Of a DNA stretch of 64,000 nucleotides, positions 34,284-45,181 are shown one piece after another (within the stretch, counting starts at the first letter, position 1; every line of letters starts with the position of its first letter). Source of the DNA: Ditylenchus dipsaci (lineage: Eukaryota > Nematoda > Chromadorea > Rhabditida > Anguinidae); NCBI GenBank assembly GCA_004194705.1, contig SADC01001380.1, positions 62,001-126,000 of the forward strand. Reading direction: 5' to 3'. The translations under genes and the position numbers were made by a program. Under the pieces are notes generated by a model, which saw only the letters and a program-made list of their open reading frames with translations, did no database searches and had not been told where the DNA came from.

Positions 34284-37200
34284 ATGCGATTTTTTACGCT
34301 TCTTATTTTATTACTTATTAGAGAAATGCAACTTACTGAATTACATATGAAAGATGGATCAAAGCCTAACTTATTGACTGAGGATGATATTCGCCTTTTT
34401 AATAACAAAATTAACTCTAGTATGCCCAAAGAGACAGACGGTATACATTATACAAACCCCTTGAATACAAACTTGTTGGATGGGGATGATGAATATGGCG
34501 TAGAAGAGTTGACTCAGCAATGGGATTCTGGGCAAGTGCCCTTTGTAATTGCTGATGATAAGACACTCAACGAGGAATTCTATGAGCAATTTAGTATTTG
34601 GCGATAGTTATTTCTTGATATTATTTATCGATTTGATTTAGGCGAAGCAGTGGAAGATTTTCACCAAAATACATGTGTGAAATTTCGACCAAAACTCGAG
34701 CTTGATCATTTCTTCATCAAAATTTTTAGCGGAGAAGGGTAAACTTTTTATTGAACTAGAATTTTATCATACAGAAGAGTCTGGATTAAAAACGTTAAAA
34801 AATCCAAATATACATAGAAATAAAAATTCTTTTCTGGTATGTCTTATTATACTCGTTACTAATCCGGGTAGCACAAATTCTGGTGTGCGTAAAATCTTTG
34901 TCTTCAACGATTATGGCTCTTTTCAAAACCCTTAACTTTTGATTTCTTTATTAAAAATTTCACAGTAGGTGTACTCTTGTAGCTGAGGCAGAGGGCTACA
35001 GAACGAGCTATTGATAAAGTGAATATTTTTTTAAAAATCTGGATGAAATAGGTCAGATTCGCACTCCGGAGGCAGTTGGATACTCTGGTAGATAATCTGG
35101 AGGCATGGAACCTAGAACGGTGCTCAGTACGGATACAATCGGTTTTATCCACATTCTTTAATCAATACCTAATTCGTTCTTAGCTCACTTTTGAGGCCTG
35201 CTCATTAGCTACAATATGACACCAAGGAGAAAATTTATGGACATTCCGGAGAGAGATGGCATGAAAAAGGCCGCATTCAGCGTAAGGGTAGCTTGAATCA
35301 TGGGGTTTTGATTAATATAGAACCTCCGAAAATTTTCTTGGATTTGTATTAAAAGAGCAAAAAACGTCATTTACTTCCTAGTTTTGGCCCTAAGGAGTGG
35401 CCTTCTATTAGAGACTGGCCTTCAATTAGAATAAATACGATATGTACTCATAGTATAATCCATAGATAGCATAATCCATGACTGAGGGTTTCTCGTTAAC
35501 TGGTTAATCTTCCAGATGTTGGTCTTATGTAGGAATGCAATCGGAGTTAATTTATGAAGGTCAAGAAGTTTCCTTAGGTCCAGAGTGTTGGCGCAAAGGA
35601 ATTATACTGCATGGTTTACTTTTAAATTTGTAACGTGGTGCGCAGAACAGATAAATTTATCCGAACAGATAAATTTATCTATCAGATAAAGTTCAAATAA
35701 TTTCTACCTGGCAGATAAAATTTATCTGCCAAACAAAATTTTATCTGACAGATAAAATTTTATCGGTCAGATAAAATTCGATTTTTATATGAGAATCATT
35801 ACAAAATTTAAAAAATGGGTTCCATACTTACAAACCTATAGAAACTTTAAAGAATAATAGTGACTGAAATATTTGATGGGTTTCGCCAGAAAGCCTGGCT
35901 GAAAATATGAGAACCCATTAACTATTTTAGTCACTATTATTCTTAAGTATTTGTATAGGTTTGCAAGCATGAAACCATTCTTTAATTTTGTAATGATTTT
36001 TATTAAAAAAATCGACCCTACCGGAGTATACCCCCCCCCCCCCCCAAATGAAATTTTTTTCAAAGTGTTTCCAATCACCCTATATCGACCTAAAATGGCC
36101 TCAGAAGTTCAAAAAAGACATTATTTTTGAGTTCTGGTTAATTAAAAACTGAGTTTTTGACATTTTGAAATTTCGACCATTTGCCTGTTTTGGCATGCTT
36201 TGGTCACTGCAGCTGGGCAAAAAGAGCCTCTAAATGCATTTTTGTTCAAGAGTCTTGCTTGGAATTATGTCTAAGGTAAGTGAGTGGGCGCATCTCTAAC
36301 CAACCAAGCCCCCTGCGCCGCCGAAGGGGCGCAGGGGGCTTGGTTGCTTGGGGTTGAGATGCGCACACCCACATACCTTAGACGCAAATCACTCGAAAGT
36401 AACTCTGGATGCATAAAAAATGTATGCATACCAGAGTCTCTTTATGCGGTAGGCCCCAGTCAACAAAACTATGTTCAACATCTTCCTTTTCACACAAAAT
36501 TAGTCTATTTTTGGTCCTTTCCCACCCTTATATGGCTCTAAACCCCTTTAAAAATGGTCAAAATAGGTATTTTTGAGTGGTCCCAAAACTCAATTTTTAT
36601 TGACTAGAACACAAAATAATGTCTTTTTTGAGCTTCTGAGGCGATTTTGGGTCGATATAGGGTGTTTGGAAACATTAAAAAAAAAATTTCATTTGGGGGA
36701 GGGGTATACTCCGGTAGCGCCAAAAAATCGAATTTTATCTGACCATAAAATTTTATCTGTCAGATGAAATTTTATCTTGCAGATGTATTCTATCTGTCAG
36801 ATGAAAATAATTTGAATTTTGTATGATAGATAAATTTATCTGTTCTGCGCACCACGATTTGTAAATAATTTTGTAATTTTTTTTCATTTGGCAGAATTGA
36901 TGCATGTCCTGGGCTTTTTTCATGAACATTCTCGGTTTGGTAAGAAAAATAAATTTTTCTACTTTCGAAATCAAAATATATTGTTAGGATTATAGACCGA
37001 GATCAGTTTATTGAGCTCAATGTGCAAAACATCCAAAAAAGTAAGAATATCATAAGAAATATGTTTTTTTCTTTACTATTAATCTGTGGCTAAACTTTTA
37101 TTAGAGTCGAACGTCTCATTTACGGCAAAAAGATCACATTGGCAAAAGTTTCATTAGCAAAACGATTGGCAAAAATTCGATTCGAAAACATTATGGCAAA

Positions 37201-40200
37201 ATTAGGGTGGTCCCGTGCGAATACGAGTTCCGCAAATTGCCGTGCTTATCAACTTTCATCGTCCTTTTATTGCACGACAAGTCTTTTTCTATTTCTGCAC
37301 GAATGAGTATTGCGTTAGAAATTTTAGTGGGTCAGAATGCCTACATCAATTTAATTTTTCTCTCTCGCATATAACTCGCAATCGACTTTTCACCCAATTA
37401 GTCGACCGTTTTAGGTTTCTTAAAACAGTGAGCTAAAAATATAAGACTGGTTGCAAGTGGCGACAAGCATTTATATGTTTTTATTTTCATATCGCATTCG
37501 GCAATTTGACAAACGTTCAAAAGGTCATGTTGACGAAGTTGGATCCTATGATTTTGGATCAATCATGCATTATGAAGGCAATGCTTTTGCTGTTGACAAG
37601 CGCACACCCACAATACTGCCTAAGCTGCACAGGTAAAAGACAATTTTTGTCATCTAGTTATTTCCAGCTCTATTTCCCGTCGGGAGATTACTGTCTTTTA
37701 CCCCTCCAAAAAGTTAAAATGCACCTTTTGGAATGTTTAAAATGCTTTCTTTCGAGCCGATTTATTAGAGACTTCGTGCGTTCATGTGTGAAAACAGCGC
37801 CAGGAAAAAACTCTAAAATAAGTAACAGTTCGGAACACATGAATTGAGTCCCAGCTAAAACCCTGCATAGAGCGTCGCTTAAAAAATAGCCTTTGGGACT
37901 GTTTTTGCCCGTTACTCTCTGTCATCTTAGGGTTTTTAAATTTTGCGGCCATCTTTCTTCTTCGACTTTTCCTTCCACTTTTTGTAATTCTTGTGAGACA
38001 TTTTAATTTAAAATAGGTGCATTTTGCCATTTTTGGGATGGGATTTATTGTGGGTTATAAGGCGGGGTTAGGAAAAAGTTAAATTTTAGCAATTGCTAAA
38101 ATCTCTACAGGATTTTATAATTTTCTGTGATTTTTTCATGTGTATTTTTGTGGAACATATCTTCCTTAGTAAAATGCAAACTTTTGCAGGAAATCCAGCT
38201 CTACAACTACTGTTTTACAGAGGAAGAAATGTTCGAAGAAAGAAATGTGAAAAGACCGAAGAAAATTGAAAATTTTTAAAAAGGTTTTAAAATACCGTAT
38301 TTCCTCTAATTGCTGCCCGGGGTGGCAATTAAAAGCATGCAATTTTGTCAAACTTCAATTGGTTCAAAACTCGTGTTTTAATTTACTGTTTGAGTTGTGT
38401 TAAAAGTGCCTGTTACATTTTCGAAACCCCGCGCAGGCACTTTTTAGACAGCTCAAACAGTAAATAAAAACATAAATTTTAGACCACTTGAAGTTAGGGG
38501 GGGGGGTGGCAATCAAAAGAAAAAACCGTATGCTAAAATTTTAATAGGTTTTCCTAACCCTGTTTTTTCACCAATTGTTGTTATGATTTTAGCGAAGGCA
38601 CCACAGAAATGGGCCAGCGAGTACGGTTAAGTGTTATTGACATCCAGAAAATCAACCGTTTGTACAACTGCACAATTAATGAAGAATACAGGGTGGACAG
38701 TCCACATGCTCATCATCACCATCGCTTCTCCAAAACTGAACATAAGATGAAAGAGAGAAATGCTGTGAACACCAACTTTCCCTTCACTCAAACATTCATT
38801 TTATCTGGCAATAATGTTCAGCTAGCGCAAAGTTATTCGGCTTATTCTCAGATTCAAAAAGAACCAAAAACCAATCCAGCTGCTTTTAAAAGCAGCCAGG
38901 ACTTTTTTGTTAGAACAGGTAGTGTTAAATTCAGTGTGGATTAATTAAATTTTGGGATTTTCCGCATTTTTGTACAAAAGGGAATTGAAATTTTTGAGAG
39001 ACATTAGCATCGAAACATAATTATTACGGAGCAGAAAATTGAGACTTTTCAATCTGTGTCTCTTCAGTCTGTGCCCTTTTTGTACGTGAAGTTTTTTTTT
39101 TGCAAAAAGAACCTATACGAAAAAGGCACGATTTCCTTATTGCCCAACAATCGAACAAAGAGAAAATCGCATATTTTCCATATTTTTGTTTTTTATAGTA
39201 AATTATCTCTCAGGAAAAGCTTTATATAGTGTCGTTAAAAAAGCGAGTCGAGTTTTGAAATTCTGTACTAATTTAGCTCTACTCAGAATAAAAAAATCGA
39301 TTTTTTTCATTATAGCTTTATCATTAAATAAGTTCCGAAAAATTGATCCACCCTGTATGCGAAAGGCATTTTTCGTTTGGAAAAATCGATTATTCGTGTT
39401 AGATTTAACTAGGGTTAAGCAATTGTTTGAGCAAATACTTCTAGAGCAATTGCTTGAGTAAACAATCTTTTTTCAAGAAAATACCTAAAAGTAGTTTTAC
39501 TCATAAAATAACTCAATTGTCTGCATTATACATGAAAAATTGTTCAACGTGTTGTTTTCTTCTAGTATTTGTTTAATTGAGCAACTTAAGCTTTAACTGA
39601 GTCTTTTTGTGATTGTGCACACGTTTTAAACTCAGTCTCAATATGTATCTGCACCATATTTCACGACATATATTCTGGTTTCTGGTGACTAGTTTTGTGG
39701 TTGTTTTAGGGTTGAAACCAGCGGGTCCAGTCAGTTACGGTGTCCAACTGCCTGACGGCAGCTACTTGCTGAGTTCATCTCCATCTTATTCCACCACTTC
39801 AAGCAAAAGTAATGGAGGAGTTGCCGAGAGTAATGACTACCTTTACCCATATTCGTCGAATATAGTGCCAGGAGCTCAATTCTCGGACAATTCAGTGCTA
39901 CCCTCTGCAACTTCGGCAAATAACCATTATGTTGTACACTCCCCACCACTCACTTCAGGCGACAATATTGTTTGTGAGAATGCGGCACAAGCCAACTGTG
40001 TGGACAGAAAGAATGTGAGTGAAATTTCTTAAACTTTTTAATTCTTATGCCCCCAAAGACGTTAAGTTACAGCATCTGACACTTTTTGTCAGTTCGAGCC
40101 TTTTTGCATTTTTTATTTTTTTTCAACTGAGGCCAAGCTTTAAATGCAGGGTGCGAGTAAAAGAAAATCACAAAAAGGGCTAAATGCCTATGAGCCTAGC

Positions 40201-40569
40201 AACACCAAATTTTTAAGGACTGTGTTGAGCTAGCAATAAAAGGGGAATGTGACAAAAAGCCTGGACTGATGTTGAGGATGTGTAGAAGGTCTTGCTGCAA
40301 TTGCGATGGTTAGTTAGCAGACTCTATTCTAAATAAATATTTTCATGAACAAATTTTCAGATAGGAAGTGCTACGACACCAAAGACGAACAAAAGTACGC
40401 AACGCTGTGTTTGGCGCAGAACAGGCAAAGCAATTCAGTGGTGCTGAGTGCTTGTGATGTGCCAGAGACAAAGCAAAATGCTTTGGACTACTGTCCTAGA
40501 GTGTGTGGCACTTGTGTTAACTATCCCTCGGGAGGACTATTACACAAAATACAATCTAACACTTCTTAA
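34284..40569 (+). CDS. Astacin metalloprotease with two ShKT domains (NAS family)
   Basis: Secreted zinc endopeptidase; worm relatives process cuticle and other extracellular proteins. Ten exons: 34284-34593, 34642-34738, 35516-35613, 36895-36939, 36996-37040, 37491-37632, 38593-38918, 39710-40014, 40218-40308 and 40361-40569, summing to 555 residues in one frame. A signal peptide (MRFFTLLILLLI) is followed by a propeptide. The catalytic domain starts near VEELTQQWDSGQVPFVI and has GEGCWSYVGMQ, the zinc site HELMHVLGFFHEHSR and the Met-turn SYDFGSIMHY. A Ser/Asn-rich linker leads to two six-Cys ShKT domains. The start at 34284 gives the better signal peptide; 34266 is possible. AATAAA follows near 40597. 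The exon at 37491 is preceded by TTTTCAT, not an AG. A transposon occupies intron 3. Confidence 0.9.
35634..36856. mobile_element. Element with 'cagataaattttatctg' array ends, in an astacin intron
   Basis: 1223 bp, ends CGTGGTGCGCAGAACAGATA and its inverse, then five to seven inverted units of 'gataaaattttatctg' on each side (35650-35790 and 36730-36845). An exact 8-bp duplication atttgtaa flanks it (35626-35633, 36857-36864). Removing it leaves a 50-bp intron with normal borders. A family F foldback is nested inside. No coding sequence. Confidence 0.85.
36014..36721. mobile_element. hAT-like foldback family F, copy 2
   Basis: 708 bp, ends GACCCTACCGGAGTATACC and its inverse (GGCGCTACC on the other strand), flanked by an exact 8-bp duplication aaaaaatc (36006-36013, 36722-36729). 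The centre carries the GC-rich palindrome 'ccccctgcgcc...gcagggggc' (36308-36342) and matches 6770-7010 in reverse. It is nested in the 35634-36856 element. Confidence 0.85.
37105..37210. repeat. 'ggcaaaa' array in astacin intron 5
   Basis: About six irregular 15-18 bp units of 'attggcaaaa.ttcg' type. No inverted partner was found in the intron, so it is probably a broken array end. It resembles in style, but not in exact sequence, the array at 50098-50393. Confidence 0.5.
37640..38592. other. Astacin intron 6, with a degenerate M1-like MITE
   Basis: A TACCGTATTTCCTCTAATTG end lies at 38293. 'ggggtggcaatt' recurs near 38320 and, in direct rather than inverted order, near 38500, with an inner inverted pair 'aaaagtgcctg'/'caggcactttt' at 38400 and 38435. 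No alternative exon is apparent. Confidence 0.5.
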
Positions 40570-40790
40570 ACTTGTTTTGTGGCTTTAAAATAGGAATAAT
40601 AAATTGGAAATGAGTAGCATATTGGTGAATGGGCAAATTACATGGAAAAAACACACAGAGTACATGTTTGTGTGCAAAAACTAGCTTCAAAACACACCGG
40701 TATGTTTAAACATTGTAAGATATTAACCACTGATGTAACGGAAACGACCCGCGTCCAAAACATGGCACCTGGTCACAATGAGAAGTTATA

Positions 40791-41126
40791 CCGTATTTTC
40801 TCTAATAACTCCCGGTCTAAGATTTTAAATCGTGTTCTTGGCATTGTGTTTTGACCCACTTTTTGAAGACTGCTCTTAGGCAACTTAGCACTCATTTTGT
40901 AGCCAGTGAGATAAACTACAAAATCAGTGTTAAGTTGCCTGAGAGCAGTCTTCAAAAAGTGGGTCAAAAACACAATGCCAAGAACACGATTTCAAATCCT
41001 TGGACCCGAGAGAAAATACTAAGGTTGTATAATTCTCCGAAAAAAATAAAAATCGGAGAATATTACGGAGAATTCTCCGAGAATTCTCCAAAATTCCGGA
41101 GAATTGTACAACCCTAGAAAATACGG
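40791..41126. repeat. MITE family M1 relative with a nested insertion
   Basis: Starts CCGTATTTTCTCTAATAACT after TA and ends in the inverse; the right TA has become TG. The interior is a near-perfect palindrome centred near 40905 ('cttgaagactgctct...'). A hAT-like MITE sits in the right end. It lies just downstream of the astacin gene. Confidence 0.7.
41020..41116. repeat. hAT-like mini-MITE
   Basis: 97 bp with ends TAAGGTTGTA and TACAACCCTA and an interior of 'ggagaattctccg' palindromes, flanked by an exact 8-bp duplication gaaaatac (41012-41019, 41117-41124). It is nested in the MITE at 40791-41126. Confidence 0.8.
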
Positions 41127-41354
41127 TGTTTAGAAAGTGGAAGGGAAGATTTCAGTATAAAACCAAAGGGAAGGTTTTTCGGAAAGTCAATTTTCTCTTT
41201 GACTTTAACTTTTGGGTGTTCCCAGTGTAAATGTTTCTTGACTTCGACTTTCCGTCACAATAGAGCCACAATGACAAGGGAAGTTCTGCTTTTGGAAACA
41301 CCGAGCTCGACTCTAAATTTTACAGTCATTTATACGTATCGGATCTTGTTTAGT

Positions 41355-41420
41355 TTGGACAGTGCTCACAGGCACTTTGTGATTCAACATTGCCAGGTGG
41401 TCTAGTTGGACCAGATCAGT
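41355..41420 (-). pseudogene. Collagen C-terminal exon remnant
   Basis: The minus-strand translation GPTRPPGNV..., then SACEHCPN and stop, parallels the end of the collagen Gly-X-Y domain and Cys motif at 42530-42600 of the neighbouring gene (GPT.., GNAGAQ, ACEHCPK). Gly is lost at some third positions. It is a fragment of a former tandem collagen copy. Confidence 0.7.
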
Positions 41421-41429
41421 AGTATTTAG

Positions 41430-42420
41430 CCACCATCCATAATTACCCTTGTTTTTCACAAAAATTGGAGCAACATTATTAGGGTTGTCAATTTATGAAC
41501 GTTTGACAAGGGTCGATCCGAAGTTCGAGTCTGAAATTTTCAAATGTTCGATTTGAAAATGTGTTATTTTTTCGAATTTGAACTTCAAAACAAGCCTAAC
41601 ATGGTTTTGATGCCTTTTTTATGATGCCGTGGACGGTAGTGGGCTGCAAGCTGTCTCGCCCGTCCAGTAAATATTTTAAGCAAAGAATTTTGTTTATGAT
41701 TGATCTATTGAAGAGAAAGGCTCGGAATTCACTTTCCGGAGTTTGGCTACGCATCATGCCGTGGGACCTCCTCGCGAGTGAAATAAATTTCTGGACTTTA
41801 TTTATTTCTAGCCACATTAAGACCACTCCACTGCCCATTAGATAAAAAAATTATAAATTGACAATCAAAAATGGCCTTAACTCTGAAATCCTAATAAAAA
41901 ATAGGGGGGGGGGCGCTCTATTAGAGTAAATGCGGTATCGTCGACGGATAAAAAACAAGCCGAGGCGTGAATTAAAATGAGGTGTGTTATATATAATACA
42001 AATGGAGTATCAATTTAGCGTTAAACAAAATTATTCAGAGAAAAGCTTTTGTTGAATGGCCGATAATTGGCCAGGTCCTATGACCTAAAAAATCTAAATT
42101 TGTTTTGCCTTGATTACCTTCTGTAGATCTTTCTTGTAAATAAACATTCCATTCTTTCAACAATGATTTAAATAAAACTTTTATTACTTGATTATTTGCC
42201 TCACACTAATACAGTTACAAAAAAGTCATGGCATGTGGACAAAAAGATGGGCAGGTACAATATGCTTCTTTTTGTATGGAATATATATTCCTAAAAATTG
42301 AGAAAAAAGCATTTGTTAACTAGTTTTTTTGTTGGTGTAGGAGTAGTATTGCTGGAGTGCCAAACGATCAGGTAGAAACAAAAAAATGAAGGACTATGAA
42401 GTGACAACCACATTTGCCAA
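41430..42420. other. Intergenic, no gene supported
   Basis: Open frames on both strands at 41596-41845 lack recognisable domains or splice context. A G-run at 41905 precedes 'attagagtaaatgcggtat', a lone M1-type end. It holds the 3' flank of the collagen gene. Confidence 0.4.
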
Positions 42421-42423
42421 GGT

Positions 42424-45181
42424 TTAGTAGCCAGGTGGAGTTCTTGGCTGAAAGGTTCAGGATTTTTATTTTGAATCTCTGATTCATTTTCTGGCATTAT
42501 AACTTCGTAATTTTTACAATCTAGTTTACCTTTGGACAATGCTCGCAGGCACCTTGAGCTCCAGCGTTACCAGGGGTCCAGTAGGACCAGGTTGACCTGG
42601 CTTTCCGTAGGGTCCTGAACTCAAGCATATTTTTTAGAAGTGCTCCCCAATCACCCATGCTAATTTTAATTTCTTGCCTGGATTTCCTTGGTCTCCTTGA
42701 GGGCCTTTGGGACCTGGCTCTCCAGCCTTGCCTTTTGATCCTGGAGGTCCGGGCTGTCCTGGAGGACCCATCTCACCTTGTCTTCCTGGTGGGCCTGGAG
42801 GTGCAACTCCTGGCACGTGCTCTACAAATGATCAAATTAATATTGACCTAAAAAGTGTACCAAAAAGCCTACTTCCTTGCTCTCCTTGTCTCCTGGTCTT
42901 CCGGGCAATCCTTGTGGCCCAAGTGGTCCTTGTTTTCCGGCTGGTCCTTTTGGTCCTGGTTTGCCTGAAAGTTTAAAATTTCGACAATTTCAAATGCAGG
43001 GTTTGGTTCTGGAAATAATCTACCTGGAGATCCTGGCTCACCCTGCTCTCCTGGATATCCTTTAGGACCCTTGTCTCCTGGACTTCCGGGAGGTCCGGCC
43101 GGTCCTGGAGGGCAGTCACGAACACAGGGTGTGTTGGAAGAGACTGCAGGTGAGTCTTGTCCAGGCTGTCCATCGGTTCCTGCTTTTCCGTCTTTGCCGT
43201 CTAAATTGCCGTTAATTGATAAATTTACAATTCTTGGATCTAATTAAATTTTGTCGAAAATTTCTACCAATTCCATCATGTCCAGGCTCTCCGGGTGGTC
43301 CTGGTGGCCCGATTTGGCAAGCACAACCTGGAAAATGTACAGTCAGATTTGTATGGTTAAGAAGAAAACCGAGCATATCCCATGAAAATTAGTTGTATAA
43401 GTTTGATATCTGACGCTATTGAAATTCGGGCACTTTCATAAAAGATTGCTTTTTAAAGCACTGCCCCATTCTGACCGTAAAAAATCCTGGTTACGGATTT
43501 TTACGGTTCTGACTACGCGTTATATGGTATTTTCTAGACCCATGAAAATTTTTTGATCGAAAGAATATTTTTAGACAACCTAGCGGAATTTGAACTTGTA
43601 ATGTGTGGACACAAAACTTTTTACGAACTTGAGAGTTGGATTGCAGCAGAAAGGTTGTTAACTATTTCTGTAGATTATTTTGGCGGAAAATAGTAGTTTA
43701 AGTTGTTTTTTCACACTGGTCATATCATTTTAAAAATTGCTTACAATCGTCTTCCTTGCCACCAGCAGCACCGGCGTCTTTTCCACTACTTCCACCAGTA
43801 GGGCCATAGCCTGGGCCAGCCCCTCCATCTGCACCTGCTCCTGCAGGAGCTTTGGATGTTTGAGCTGGACTAGTGGGAGCAGCGCCTGAATCGGCACCTC
43901 CACCATACCCAGCGGCTCCAGAGGCTGCAGCTTCAGGTGCTGTGCCTCCGTAAGGCTGCTGTCTGCGGATTTCTCTGCTGAATTGGCTGTGAGATGCGAA
44001 AGCGGAGTCTCTGAATAGAGGTTGTAGAGGTTAAAAATAAGATGAGTGACAAAAAAACTTACTGCCTAGCTCCATCGTTGTTCTGAATGAAGTGGCCGAA
44101 CAACCTAAAATTTTAAATTTTGCGTTCTTAAGTGAAAATTTTTTTCGCTCCTTTAAGTATAACCACATTTCTAAATGGGTATGGGTTCTGTAACTCTTTT
44201 AGGATTTAGCCGAACCCAATAATTAGTGCATGTTTAGCTATAAAAAGCTATATAAAGCAGGTCAATATCATAGGAAACTATTTAAGGTTTTCTGCTTTGT
44301 GGTTTTGAATGCAAAGCCGCCTAATTACTCATGTGAAAAACCTTTTTTAAATTTGTGGAAATCTGCGTTTACAGTTTATTCCCAATATCTCGGCAGCCTT
44401 ACTCAACATGAAGTTAAGCTTATCGGGTTTTTGCTTTCAGAATAGCTAAACTGCAGGCTTTTTTGAAAAAAGATTATTAAAATCGGAATCCTTGCAATTT
44501 TTTTAACCAGACATTTATAGCACAAGTGATAAAAAAAATGTCAAAATCATGGTAAAGTTGGCCCGGCTCGAAAGCTTTGGTGGTGTCGAGTTATCAAGAC
44601 TCCACTGCAGCGCTATAAAAACTGCTGTCTAAAAATTGTTTGTGCAAAAAGCTATTTTTGGCAATGGTTTTACGAGTTATTGATCTGTTTTTTAGCAGCT
44701 CATCAGTTTAAAGAGCTCTCATTGATACAAGAACAAAATTAAAACTTTTTTTGCAGCTGTGCTGACTTCAGCAAGAAAAACTAACCATCTTCCATTTCTG
44801 CTTTCTCCAGTGCTTCTCTTGAGTCTTTCAGCGTGGTTGTGTTGGCCTTTGCCATGCTGCACAGTCACTACTTCTGACCATAAGTCCCTGTTGCGGCTCT
44901 GAATTTGTGTGGATGTTCAAGCTCAGTCTATCGAAAAATAAAGTCATGAAACTAACCCTGCAGAACTCGATATCACTAGTGATGGAAGATTGCACTCGTT
45001 GGATGTACTGGTAGGAAATCGGCAAGAGGACTACACAAGCTAGCATGGTCACAGTCGACAGGGCTACTGCCACAAAAGCCACTCTGCGGAAATGCCTCAG
45101 GTCCTGCTCATCGTATTCTCCATATAACAGCTGGGACTTGTCTGCGGCTGCAGAGGCTGCTTTGGCGCAGCTCGTTGTCAT
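42424..45181 (-). CDS. Nematode cuticle collagen
   Basis: Extracellular structural protein of the worm cuticle. Exons on the minus strand: 44957-45181, 44786-44898, 44063-44104, 43745-44010, 43268-43327, 43024-43200, 42873-42964, 42678-42821, 42530-42614 and 42424-42447, about 409 residues. The N-terminus has [20 protein letters not shown] (the single hydrophobic segment) and [21 protein letters not shown] and REIRR sites fit subtilisin-type processing. [14 protein letters not shown] cysteine block opens the Gly-X-Y region, split by a CVRDC block, and ACEHCPK...PRTPPGY ends it. Two single-base losses break the frame, near 42884 (in GACAAGGAG) and near 42575 (in GGACCCCTGG); both are restored by one base. 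The intron at 42615-42677 is GC-AG. The collagen type cannot be narrowed. Confidence 0.92.

Noticed and set aside
41596..41845. Overlapping frames of about 75-80 codons on both strands
   Set aside because: No recognisable motif or splice context. It could be part of an unknown repeat but cannot be supported as a gene.
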